From: Pseudomonas sp. GM18
GTDB taxonomy: Bacteria > Pseudomonadota > Gammaproteobacteria > Pseudomonadales > Pseudomonadaceae
Length of the DNA: 36,973 bases
Assembly (NCBI RefSeq): GCF_000282195.1
Contig: NZ_AKJT01000029.1
Coordinates: 1 to 36,973 of the forward strand
Direction: 5' to 3'
A model generated the notes under the pieces. The model was not told where the DNA came from, searched no databases, and saw only the letters and a program-made list of their open reading frames with translations. The position numbers and the translations under genes are program-made. Below, in pieces: positions 25,294-32,404 of this stretch (positions are counted from its first letter, which is position 1; each line of letters opens with the position of its first letter).

Positions 25294-25380
25294 GCACTTT
25301 CTCCTGAAGGTTGACCGATTTCGTCACCGTCAGAAGCGTAGAAGGAAGTCAGCAAGAGGAGAGGTGTCCGCCGCGCTCAA

Positions 25381-25407
25381 TGTCCTGTCAGCTCATCTGA
25401 CGGGACA
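25381..25407 (-). terminator. Hairpin after the 34-aa candidate gene
   Basis: TGTCCTGTCAG (25381-25391) and CTGACGGGACA (25397-25407) form an 11-bp stem with one G-U pair and a 5-base loop. It begins 11 bases past the TGA of the minus-strand ORF at 25419. There is no T tract, so attenuation or RNA protection is as likely as termination. Confidence 0.55.
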
Positions 25408-25418
25408 GCGCGCCCCGG

Positions 25419-25523
25419 TCACATGAGCGACTGTTTCTTCGATTTAGGGGCGTGCGCAACGCAACCTTGCGCCTTGGCAATCAAGCCAATGACGACAGTG
25501 TTGAGGTTGAAAGTTGCGGACAT
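25419..25523 (-). CDS. Candidate 34-aa small protein
   Basis: A short ORF that I do not recognise by name. It starts MSATFNLNTVVIGLIAKAQ, then has one Cys and one His, and ends in a basic tail (KSKKQSLM). The first half is a hydrophobic helix-like segment and the tail is charged, which could suit membrane association. Evidence that it is expressed: a sigma70-like promoter with a perfect TTGACA and 17-base spacer is 30 bases upstream, AGGG is 11 bases before the ATG, codons are typical of the genome, and a hairpin follows the stop. It is opposite to azlC and aimed at dapA. It could also be an untranslated small RNA from the same promoter. Confidence 0.4.
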   Translation of the reverse strand: MSATFNLNTVVIGLIAKAQGCVAHAPKSKKQSLM

Positions 25524-25552
25524 GGTTGCTTACACCCTGAATGAGGCGCCCA

Positions 25553-25581
25553 GTTTTAAAAGCCGACGGGGTATTTGTCAA
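25553..25581 (-). promoter_or_regulatory. Sigma70-like promoter for the 34-aa candidate gene
   Basis: On the minus strand TTGACA (25576-25581) is followed by a 17-base spacer and TAAAAC (25553-25558, 4 of 6 matches to TATAAT). The expected start near 25546 gives a ~22-base leader before ATG 25523. The best promoter match I noticed by eye in the window's intergenic DNA. The region 25582-25672 to the azlC start shows no further gene. Confidence 0.55.
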
Positions 25582-25672
25582 TCGTGAAGTCGTTGCAAGT
25601 GCGCAAGATTGTTCAAGCCATCGGCCATGACTGCTGGCACAGTCTGAAGTCTTTCCCTGGTTGTAGAGCGTT

Positions 25673-26371
25673 ATGTCCAACTTACTCATGCCGCGCAGTG
25701 CATTCCTTCGTGGCGCCGCGGCCATCATGCCGTTGTCCCTGGCGACCGCGCCCTGGGGATTGCTGGCCGGTTCCATGGCCATCGAAGCCAACCTCACGCC
25801 CCTGCAAGGCCAGGGGCTGTCGAGCATCGTGTTTGCCGGCGCGGCGCAATTGGTCGCCATCGGCATGCTCAAGGGCGGCGCCGGGGTCTTTTCGATTCTG
25901 TTGACCACGTTGCTGCTGACCTCCCAGCATTTGCTGTACGGGATGAGCATGCGCTCGGTGATTTCCCCGCTGCCGGGCCGCTGGCGTATCGGGCTGGGCT
26001 TTTTGCTCACCGATGAACTGTTCGCCCTGACCAGCCAGCATGACAAACAGCAGTTCAATCGCTGGTACGCCTTGGGTGTGGGCCTGACGTTTTACATCGC
26101 CTGGAACCTCTTCACCCTGGCGGGCATTGTGCTGGGCAGCAGCATTCCGGGCCTTGAACACCTGGGGCTGGATTTCTCCATCGCCGCGACCTTTATCGCC
26201 TTGATCACGCCGGTGGTGCGCAACGTTCCGACAGTGGTTTGCGTGGCGGTCTCGCTGTTCTGTTCGGTGCTGTTCAGCTATTGGCAATGGGGCTCGGCGC
26301 TGGTGCTGTCGGGGTTGGCGGGCATGACTGCAGGGTTTATCTGCAACAAACTCTACGTGGGGCGCACATGA
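25673..26371 (+). CDS. azlC: Branched-chain amino-acid exporter large subunit AzlC
   Basis: A 232-aa inner-membrane protein of the AzlC family (LIV-E type exporter with AzlD). Motifs: AAAIMPLSLATAPWGLLAGSMAIEANLTPLQGQGLSSIVFAGAAQLVAIGML, QHLLYGMSMR, FLLTDELFAL, and the C-terminal ITPVVRNVPTVVCVAVS helix. Seven or so hydrophobic segments. The substrate in Bacillus is 4-azaleucine or branched-chain amino acids, and the substrate here is inferred. It overlaps azlD by four bases (ATGA at 26368-26371). The ribosome-binding site is weak (GAGCGTT). Confidence 0.92.
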   Translation: MSNLLMPRSAFLRGAAAIMPLSLATAPWGLLAGSMAIEANLTPLQGQGLSSIVFAGAAQLVAIGMLKGGAGVFSILLTTLLLTSQHLLYGMSMRSVISPLPGRWRIGLGFLLTDELFALTSQHDKQQFNRWYALGVGLTFYIAWNLFTLAGIVLGSSIPGLEHLGLDFSIAATFIALITPVVRNVPTVVCVAVSLFCSVLFSYWQWGSALVLSGLAGMTAGFICNKLYVGRT

Positions 26372-26682
26372 TGGTCTGGGCTGTGATTATCGGGATGGGC
26401 CTGCTGGTGTTCCTGAACCGCTACGTATTTCTCGAACCTCGGCTGCCGGTGCGCTTGAGCAGCAATGCCCGGCAGTTCCTCGGTTTCGCGGTGCCGGGCA
26501 TGCTCACCGCCATCTGCGGGCCGATCGTGTTCATGCCTGACAAACAGTTGAACCTGCAGTGGGATAACCCCTACCTGATCAGTTCGCTGGTGGCCGTGGG
26601 CCTGGTGCTTTACACCCGAAATACTCTGCTCAGCATGTTGTTGAGCATGGGCTTTTTCTTTTTGCTGCGCTGGTGGCTCTGA
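26368..26682 (+). CDS. azlD: Branched-chain amino-acid exporter small subunit AzlD
   Basis: A 104-aa AzlD-family protein with four helices (VWAVIIGMGLLVFLNRYVFL, FLGFAVPGMLTAICGPIVFMP, YLISSLVAVGLVLYTRNTLLSMLLSMGFFFLLRWWL). ATG 26368 overlaps the azlC stop in the classic ATGA manner, so the two subunits are coupled. Start at the next codon (26371) would remove only one residue. No terminator follows before the small gene at 26744, which could be co-transcribed. Confidence 0.9.
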   Translation: MMVWAVIIGMGLLVFLNRYVFLEPRLPVRLSSNARQFLGFAVPGMLTAICGPIVFMPDKQLNLQWDNPYLISSLVAVGLVLYTRNTLLSMLLSMGFFFLLRWWL

Positions 26683-26743
26683 GTCGTCCGACGCGAAACT
26701 GTTCTACGCTTAACGGATGATCCCTTGAGGACGGGAGGTGGAC

Positions 26744-26902
26744 ATGGCCACTGAACCAAAGCGTCCGGACCTGGATGAAGACACCGATGAACCAACGGAG
26801 GAAGAAATCGAGCGGCAGAAGCGTTCGACGCCGCACTGGAAGCACCCCGACGACGGTAAAGAGTTGTCGGACCGCGACCAGGAGCGCCCGCTGAAGCCCT
26901 GA
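26744..26902 (+). CDS. Highly charged 52-aa hypothetical protein
   Basis: A small ORF with GGGAGGTG 3 bases before ATG 26744, one of the strongest ribosome-binding sites here. The sequence is almost entirely charged and probably disordered: MATEPKRPDLDEDTDEPTEE, then EIERQKRSTPHWKHPDDGKEL, ending RPLKP. It has no hydrophobic core. A rho-independent terminator begins 19 bases after the stop, and the azlCD operon is 61 bases upstream. I recognise the look of a Pseudomonas-conserved small protein but no function. Confidence 0.7.
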   Translation: MATEPKRPDLDEDTDEPTEEEIERQKRSTPHWKHPDDGKELSDRDQERPLKP

Positions 26903-26920
26903 TCGGTTTGCACAGACCCC

Positions 26921-26952
26921 AAAGCCCCGCCATGGATAGCGGGGCTTTTTAG
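26921..26952 (+). terminator. Rho-independent terminator
   Basis: AAAGCCCCGC, loop CATGGATA, GCGGGGCTTTTT. The 10-bp stem (with the A/T pairs) plus a run of five T is the most canonical terminator in the window. It closes the azlCD/52-aa unit and, through AAAG on the left, could also stop minus-strand transcription from the sulfonate operon that ends at 26955. Confidence 0.9.
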
Positions 26953-26954
26953 TT

Positions 26955-27668
26955 TCAGATGACATGCGCCCGCTGCAACTCGGTCAACGACAACGCTTTC
27001 AGCCGCGCGAGCAAGGGATCGCGCCGGTCACGGGGATGCGCCAGTTCCACCGCCAGTTCCTGACGAATGCTGCTGGGGCGGTTGTCCATCACCAACACAC
27101 GGTCGCTGAGGTACAGCGCTTCATCGACGTCGTGAGTCACCAGCAGCAGGGCGATGGCGTGGCGCTCGGCCAGTTGCAGCAACAGGTCCTGGAGCTTCAT
27201 CCGGGTGAAGGCGTCCACCGCGCTGAAGGGTTCGTCCAGCAGCAAAACCTGCGGCCGCGAGTAGAGGCCGCGGGCGATGGCGACCCGTTGCGCCATGCCG
27301 CCGGAGAGCGCTTTGGGCAGGGCCTGGGCGAAACCGCTGAGGCCGACTTCTTCGATCAGTTGCGCGACCCAGGCCTTGTCGTAATGGCTGTCGGCACTGA
27401 AGCCGATGTTTTGCTCGACCGTCAGCCAGGGCATCAGCCGCGGTTCCTGAAACACGAAGGCGACTTCACCGGCGTTATTGCGCAGCTCCCCCAGGAAGTC
27501 TTTTTCCAGGCCGGCGACGATCCGCAGCAAGGTGCTTTTGCCGCAGCCGCTGGGGCCGAGCAGGCTGACGGTTTCCCGGGGCTGTAATTGCAGATGGATG
27601 TTTTTCAGGACGGTGGTGGCGGCGAAGGTTTTGCGCTCGACGCGAATGTCCAGCAAGTGTTCGGTCAT
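26955..27668 (-). CDS. Aliphatic sulfonate-type ABC transporter ATP-binding protein
   Basis: A 237-aa ABC ATPase of the SsuB/TauB group. Walker A GPSGCGKST (38-46), Q-loop in FVFQEPRLMPWLTV, signature LSGGMAQRVAIARGLYSRP (121-139), Walker B VLLLDEP (141-147) and the switch histidine in LLVTHDVDEALYLSDRVLV are all intact. It energises uptake through the adjacent permease. It is the last gene of a three-gene minus-strand operon, with three bases between it and the permease stop. Specificity is inferred from the operon. Confidence 0.9.
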   Translation of the reverse strand: MTEHLLDIRVERKTFAATTVLKNIHLQLQPRETVSLLGPSGCGKSTLLRIVAGLEKDFLGELRNNAGEVAFVFQEPRLMPWLTVEQNIGFSADSHYDKAWVAQLIEEVGLSGFAQALPKALSGGMAQRVAIARGLYSRPQVLLLDEPFSAVDAFTRMKLQDLLLQLAERHAIALLLVTHDVDEALYLSDRVLVMDNRPSSIRQELAVELAHPRDRRDPLLARLKALSLTELQRAHVI

Positions 27669-27671
27669 GGC

Positions 27672-28508
27672 TCAATCCTCTGCGCTTTGGCCGTTGAAGG
27701 TGTCGCGCCAGGCCAGAAAGCGTTTCTCCAGGCCCGCGAGCATGCCGTCGCTGAGTTTGCCCAGCAGCGCCAGGACCATGATTGCGGCGAGCACGATGTC
27801 CGGGCGTGACGTTTCGCGCCCGTCGCTGAGTAAATAACCGAGGCCCTTGGTCGCGGCGATCAGTTCGGCGGCCACCAGAAACATCCAGGCCAGGCTCATG
27901 CCGCTGCGCAACCCGGTGAACAGACCGGGCAGGGCGGCGGGCAGCAGAATCCGCCTCACCAGTCGACGCCGGCTAAAGCCGTACATCTGCCCGACTTCCA
28001 CCAGTTTGCGATCGATATCGCGGATCGCCGCGACGCCGTTGAGGTACACCGGAAAGAACGCGCCAATGGCGATCAGGACAATTTTCGAGGTCTCGTCGAT
28101 ACCCAGCCACAGCAACAACAGCGGCACCCAGGCCAGGCTCGGAATCGAGCGCAGGCCGGCGAAGGTCGGCTCCAGATACGCTTCGGCTTCACGGCTCAAA
28201 CCGACCCACGCGGCGAACACCAGCGCCAGGCTGGCGCCAATGACGAACCCCAGCAGCACCCGCAGCAGGCTGGCGCTGATGTGCTTCCAGAGCGCGCCTT
28301 CGGCGAGGTCTCTTAACGTCAATGCGATGTCGCTCGGGGCCGGCATTTGGTAGGACGGCAGCCAGCCGATGCGCACGACGAACTCCAGCACGAGGACGAT
28401 CAGTACTGGCAGGGCCAGGCCTTTGAGGCGCAATTGCCAGGCGTTGCTCAGGCGGCGCGGCGCGGGCAACGTCAGGCTGGCGGGCAGGTCTTTGCTGTTG
28501 CTGGTCAT
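27672..28508 (-). CDS. Sulfonate-type ABC transporter permease
   Basis: A 278-aa inner-membrane permease (BPD_transp_1, SsuC/TauC group) with six helices. The EAA coupling loop is visible as FPVYLNGVAAIRDIDRKLVEVGQMYGFSRRRLVRRILLPAALPG. Start at 28508 (MTSNSKDLPAS) rather than the in-frame 28556 because GGAGAA lies 5 bases before 28508. It sits between the binding protein and the ATPase. Gaps of 51 and 3 bases mean one transcript. Confidence 0.9.
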   Translation of the reverse strand: MTSNSKDLPASLTLPAPRRLSNAWQLRLKGLALPVLIVLVLEFVVRIGWLPSYQMPAPSDIALTLRDLAEGALWKHISASLLRVLLGFVIGASLALVFAAWVGLSREAEAYLEPTFAGLRSIPSLAWVPLLLLWLGIDETSKIVLIAIGAFFPVYLNGVAAIRDIDRKLVEVGQMYGFSRRRLVRRILLPAALPGLFTGLRSGMSLAWMFLVAAELIAATKGLGYLLSDGRETSRPDIVLAAIMVLALLGKLSDGMLAGLEKRFLAWRDTFNGQSAED

Positions 28509-28559
28509 GGGCGTTCTCCAGTGACGACGAATCCGCGCCAGGCGCGGATTCGACAATCG

Positions 28560-29546
28560 TTACTGACGGGCCACAGTTTCTTTGAAGCCGGTGTCGATCA
28601 ACTGATCGATCACTTGATCGACATTTACCCCACGGCGAACCAGTTCTTCGGAGACCAGAATCGGCGCGGCAGCCTTGGAGGCGATCACATCCCGAGCGCT
28701 CAATTGCGGGCTGCTCAGATCGGTGCGTGACAGTTGCAGCCTGGCCACTTCCAGCGGCAGACCGGACTCGGTGGCGAGCAACTTCGCCAGTTCGTCAGGG
28801 TTTTTCACCGCCCATTCGCGCGCTTTTTCGTAGGCACTCAGCACGGTTTCGATGGTTTTCGGATGTCCTTTGGCATAGGTCTCGGTGACGCTGACCACGC
28901 CGTAACTGTTGAAGTGGGTGTTGCGGTACAGCAGGCGCGAACCGGCCTGCACTTCGCTCGCGGCCATGTGCGGATCCAGCCCGGCCCAGGCGTCGACCTC
29001 ACCTTTCTCCAGTGCGGTGCGACCGTCCGGATGCTGCAAGTGCACCAGCTCCACATCGTCCTTGGTCAGGCCGGCCTGTTGCAGGCTGCGCAGGGTGAAC
29101 AGGTACGGGTCGGTGCCTTTGGTCGCGGCGATTTTTTTGCCTTTGAGGTCGGCCACGGTTTTGTACGGCGAGTCCTTGCGCACCACCAACGCCGTCCACT
29201 CGGCGCGGCTGTACACGTAAACCGATTTGATTGGGCTGCCGTTGGCCCGGCTGAGCACTGCGGCGAGGCTGGCGGACGAGGCGAAGTCGACGCCGCCGCT
29301 GTTGAGGTATTCCAGCGAACGGTTGCTGCCCTGGCTCAGCACCCAGCTGACTTTGGTCTGTGGCAGGGCCTTTTCCAGAAAACCGAAGTGCTTGAGCACC
29401 AGGCTGACCGGCGAGTACCAGGCGTAGTCCAGATGCACTTCGGCGGGCGACGTTTCAGCCGCCTGGGTGAAGGTCGGCAGGCTCAGGGCCAGAGCGCAGG
29501 CGCTGAGCAGATACCTGACGTTGGCAAAACGGAAGATCGGTTTCAT
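28560..29546 (-). CDS. Sulfonate-type ABC substrate-binding protein
   Basis: A 328-aa periplasmic protein with signal peptide MKPIFRFANVRYLLSACALALSLPTFTQA. The mature domain is of the SsuA/NMT1-like class: HLDYAWYSPVSLVLKHFGFLEK, SSASLAAVLSRANGSPIKSVYV, ADLKGKKIAATKGTDPYLFTLRSL, and GEVDAWAGLDPHMAASE. It fits import of alkanesulfonates or sulfate esters during sulfur limitation. Which of these (ssu, tau or ats system) cannot be decided without a search. GGAGC 7 bases before ATG 29546. First gene of the operon, opposite a second binding protein across 295 bases. Confidence 0.88.
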   Translation of the reverse strand: MKPIFRFANVRYLLSACALALSLPTFTQAAETSPAEVHLDYAWYSPVSLVLKHFGFLEKALPQTKVSWVLSQGSNRSLEYLNSGGVDFASSASLAAVLSRANGSPIKSVYVYSRAEWTALVVRKDSPYKTVADLKGKKIAATKGTDPYLFTLRSLQQAGLTKDDVELVHLQHPDGRTALEKGEVDAWAGLDPHMAASEVQAGSRLLYRNTHFNSYGVVSVTETYAKGHPKTIETVLSAYEKAREWAVKNPDELAKLLATESGLPLEVARLQLSRTDLSSPQLSARDVIASKAAAPILVSEELVRRGVNVDQVIDQLIDTGFKETVARQ

Positions 29547-29841
29547 GGGACAGCTCCAGGCAAGGCGGCGAAATTCTTATTTCCGAAAAATCATTTTTCT
29601 TGAGTGCGTCCTGCGTAATGGGAATATTGCAGGCTCTGTGCCATGTCCTGGAATTGCCGGTTTATCAGGGGTTGGGGCGGATGACGGGGGATCGGAGTGC
29701 ACCGGGGAAAACAGTCTGTTGAGTCACTGTTGCTGGGCAGACACCGACTGTTCCCGGTCATGAGCTTATGCACAAATAGAATTTAATACGGTATCTGTAA
29801 GAGCGTTATGGTCTATAAAAATGACGTTCCAGGAGCCCCCG
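29547..29841. promoter_or_regulatory. Divergent promoter region of two sulfonate-type binding proteins
   Basis: 295 bases without a gene, serving both strands. The left end (about 29571-29605) is AT-rich (TTCTTATTTCCGAAAAATC), as is the right end (CACAAATAGAATTTAATACG). Sulfur-starvation genes in pseudomonads are usually activated by CysB or a sigma54 regulator. I see AT-rich tracts that could bind CysB, but no site I would call with confidence. The centre (29640-29730) is G+C-rich and featureless. Confidence 0.45.
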
Positions 29842-30789
29842 ATGAACCTGTCCCGATTCCTGCGCGGTCTGTTGACCAGCGCCTTGTTTGCCGCGCCTTT
29901 GAGCTACGGCGCCGACCCCGTGGTGTTGCACGTCGGCGATCAGAATTACTACAACATTCGCGCGTCGGTGGAGGCCTCGGGTGTGTTGCAAGGGGCGCCC
30001 TATACCGTCGACTGGAAGCACTTCCAGGCCGCCGCGCCACTGGCCGAGGCGCTGAACACCGGCGCGTTGGACCTGGGCTTTCTCGGCGATTCGGGGTTTC
30101 TGTTTCTGGCCGCCAAACAGGCACCAGTGAAGCTGATTGGCGTGTCGCGGCAGAACCCGGACACCATCGCCTTGCTGGTGCCCAAGGATTCGCCGGTCAA
30201 ATCCATCGCCGATCTCAAGGGCAAGAAAGTCGCGTACTGGCCCGGCGCCTGGAGCCAGCAGCTGACCCTGCGGGCCCTGGAGCAAGCCGATTTGCCGGAC
30301 AACTACGTCGACTTCATCAAACTGATGCCGATCGATGCGGCTGCCGCGTTGCCCCAAGGCAGCATCGACGCGTTCCCGGTGTGGGAACCGTACATTTCCC
30401 AACAGATTCTGTTCTCCGGCGCCCGGCCGATTCTCACGGCTAAAAACCTGATGCCCGGCCTCAGCGCCATCGCCGCGTCAACGCCGTCGATCGACAGCAA
30501 ACGCGAAGCCATTGCCGACTTCCTGGTGCGCCTGAAAAAGGCCCGCACCTGGGTCGACAACCACACCGACGAGTACGCCGACCTGTGGGCGAAAAAGGCC
30601 AACCTTGATCAGGACGTGTCGCGTCATTGGCTGCGTCAGGCGCACATGACCGTCGGCCCGGTGGATCAGCAGGCCGCGGCGGATCTGCAAAGCACCGCGG
30701 ACTTTCTGTTCAAGGTCAAGGCACTGCCGGCCGCCCTGGCCACGGCGCCGATCATCGACAACTCGTTTCAGCAGGCATTGACCCGATAA
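29842..30789 (+). CDS. Second sulfonate-type ABC substrate-binding protein
   Basis: A 315-aa periplasmic binding protein of the SsuA/TauA class, with signal peptide MNLSRFLRGLLTSALFAAPLSYGA. Mature motifs: VVLHVGDQNYYNIRASVEASGVL, GALDLGFLGDSGFLFLAAKQAPVKLIGVS, ADLKGKKVAYWPGAWSQQLTLRALEQADLPD, GSIDAFPVWEPYISQQIL. ATG 29842 has GGAG 6 bases upstream (the longer frame at 29821 is not used). It has no permease or ATPase of its own and lies back to back with the complete transporter, so it probably feeds the same permease with a different ligand (inference). Similarity to the 29546 protein is only in family motifs, so this is not a recent duplication. Confidence 0.87.
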   Translation: MNLSRFLRGLLTSALFAAPLSYGADPVVLHVGDQNYYNIRASVEASGVLQGAPYTVDWKHFQAAAPLAEALNTGALDLGFLGDSGFLFLAAKQAPVKLIGVSRQNPDTIALLVPKDSPVKSIADLKGKKVAYWPGAWSQQLTLRALEQADLPDNYVDFIKLMPIDAAAALPQGSIDAFPVWEPYISQQILFSGARPILTAKNLMPGLSAIAASTPSIDSKREAIADFLVRLKKARTWVDNHTDEYADLWAKKANLDQDVSRHWLRQAHMTVGPVDQQAAADLQSTADFLFKVKALPAALATAPIIDNSFQQALTR

Positions 30790-30976
30790 CAGAAAGCCTC
30801 GAAAGTCGAAAACCGAGGGCATAACGCAAGCCGCAGGAGCGGGCGCTGGAACCAAACACTGTGTACCCTTATCCAACCTCGGCTCGCAGCGATTGGCGGG
30901 TCGATCGAAGGGATGAATGGGCGAGGGGTTTTTGCCATTAAACGTGACGGCCGCAAGGTCAGGCCCAAGGCAAAAC

Positions 30977-31876
30977 ATGAAGCAGTTGATCAAGGTTCTA
31001 TCCGTATTCGCCATCGCAGTCGGCCTGTTTGGCTGCATCGCCGCGCCCATCGAAATGACGCCGCAGACGCAACAGCGCCTGCGCGCGCAAGCGCCGATCC
31101 GTTTTCTGCTGACCTTCGACGACGGGCCCAGCGCCTCCGGTTTTTACAACCCGACCGTTACCGTGCTCGACAGCCTTGCGCGCAATCCGCTGCAACCGGA
31201 CATTAAAGCCGTGTTCTTCGTGCAGACCCGCGCCACAGGCGCCGGCGGCAGTGACGTGGGCCGCCAGATCATGCGGCGCGAACAGGCCGAAGGGCATCTG
31301 CTGGGCTTCCACACGGCCACGCCCCACCACACCAACCATCGCTCCCTGGACCCGGAACAACTGGAACAATCGCTGACCAATGGCAGCGCAGACATTGCAG
31401 CGATCACTGGCGCCTCGCCGATCCTGGTGCGTCCGCCGTTCTGGAACTACGACAAGCGCACCTTCGCCGCCTACCAACAGCATGGCATGCACGTACTGCT
31501 GACCGACCTGAGCGCCAATGACGGCAAGATCTGGGGCTTTAACGCCAGCCCTCGGCGGCGGGCCAATATGCTGCGGCAGCTGTCCGAAGTCCGTGAGCGT
31601 ATCGCCCTTGGCGAGTTGCCGACGGTGGACGGGGTGATTCCGGTGGTGGTGACCTTTCACGACCTCAACCGCTATACCGCCCGGCACACCCGCGAATACC
31701 TGCAAATCCTCCTCGACAGTGCCAACGCCACCGGTCTGGCCACGGCGCAGAAACCGTTTTACGACGACACGACGGCGCTGCAACGGGCGGCCATGGCGCG
31801 CACCGTCAAGCAGAGTTCCGAGCCTGTTCGTTTGCCGGGAATCTGGAATTGGATATGGGATGGGGATGCTCACTGA
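30977..31876 (+). CDS. Lipoprotein polysaccharide deacetylase (NodB-like)
   Basis: A 299-aa envelope enzyme. The signal ends in a lipobox (GLFGC, Cys20), so it is a lipoprotein. NodB motifs: LLTFDDGPS (T46-S52, with catalytic Asp48/49), FHTATPHHTNH (112-121) that carries the metal-binding histidines but has one or two residues more than the usual H-S/T-x-x-H spacing, VRPPFWNYD and VVVTFHDLN. It probably deacetylates an N-acetylated glycan (peptidoglycan, PNAG-like or chitin), with substrate unknown. ATG 30977 has AAGG 6 bases upstream. The preceding 187 bases hold CCTCG...CGAGG, a possible terminator of the binding-protein gene, and no other gene. Confidence 0.82.
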   Translation: MKQLIKVLSVFAIAVGLFGCIAAPIEMTPQTQQRLRAQAPIRFLLTFDDGPSASGFYNPTVTVLDSLARNPLQPDIKAVFFVQTRATGAGGSDVGRQIMRREQAEGHLLGFHTATPHHTNHRSLDPEQLEQSLTNGSADIAAITGASPILVRPPFWNYDKRTFAAYQQHGMHVLLTDLSANDGKIWGFNASPRRRANMLRQLSEVRERIALGELPTVDGVIPVVVTFHDLNRYTARHTREYLQILLDSANATGLATAQKPFYDDTTALQRAAMARTVKQSSEPVRLPGIWNWIWDGDAH

Positions 31877-31900
31877 ACGACGTCGGGGGTGATTGACTGT

Positions 31901-32045
31901 GTAGCAGCTGTCGAGCTTGCGAGGCTGCGTTCGGCTGCGCAGCAGTCGTCAAACCAGAACTTGCGGTGCATCAGGCAAACCCCGCCAGCCGGATTCACGA
32001 CTGCTGCGCAGCCGAACGCAGCCTCGCAGGCTCGACAGCTGCTAC
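31901..32045. repeat. Long palindromic intergenic repeat, GTAGCAGCTG family
   Basis: Arms of 49 bases (31901-31949 and 31997-32045) are reverse complements with a single mismatch around a 47-base spacer. Ends read GTAGCAGCTGTCGAGC and GCTCGACAGCTGCTAC. The following GGCTCGCCAGCTCCTACG (about 32056-32073) resembles the half-unit of the GTAGGAGC family. It sits between the deacetylase and the DUF1652 gene and would make a very stable stem. Confidence 0.85.
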
Positions 32046-32152
32046 GGCGAACGCGGGCTCGCCAGCTCCTACGAAGCTCACTGGCGCATTGCGCAAGCTG
32101 AACTAATCTCAGTGGATCCAATCGGAAAACCGTCCATGGAGGGGCGTCTGTC

Positions 32153-32404
32153 ATGGTTCCAATTGAGCAGCTTTGCCAGATTATCGAGTCCGGTTTCAAG
32201 CCGCTCTCCTGCGAATGCACCGTGAACCGCGATGAAACCTTGCGAATCAAGGTCTTCGATCACGACACCGGGCGGATTGAGCTGTTGATCACCGGTGTAT
32301 CGCCCGCCGCGTTAACCAGTATTCGCGACATTTCCAACCTGATCGGCGAACTTCGCACAGAAATGCGCGCCGGTCGCCGAGCGTTCGCTGGTGTCGTGGC
32401 CTAG
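32153..32404 (+). CDS. DUF1652 family protein
   Basis: An 83-aa Pseudomonas-typical protein: MVPIEQLCQIIESGFKPLSCECTVNRDETLRIKVFDHDTG, then ITGVSPAALTSIRDISNLIGELRTEM. Function unknown. ATG 32153 has GGAGGGG 8 bases upstream. The last four bases (CTAG, 32401-32404) are shared with the stop of catR on the other strand, so the two genes are convergent and overlap at their stops. Confidence 0.85.
   Translation: MVPIEQLCQIIESGFKPLSCECTVNRDETLRIKVFDHDTGRIELLITGVSPAALTSIRDISNLIGELRTEMRAGRRAFAGVVA

Noticed and set aside
25444..26287. Minus-strand frames over azlC (204 aa and 201 aa)
   Set aside because: Shadows of azlC. Only the short separate ORF at 25419-25523 has promoter and hairpin support.
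28734..29603. 289-aa plus-strand open frame
   Set aside because: Antisense of the sulfonate binding protein gene.
31870..32250. 126-aa minus-strand ORF and nearby plus frames
   Set aside because: Generated by the palindromic repeat at 31901-32045 and antisense of the DUF1652 start.
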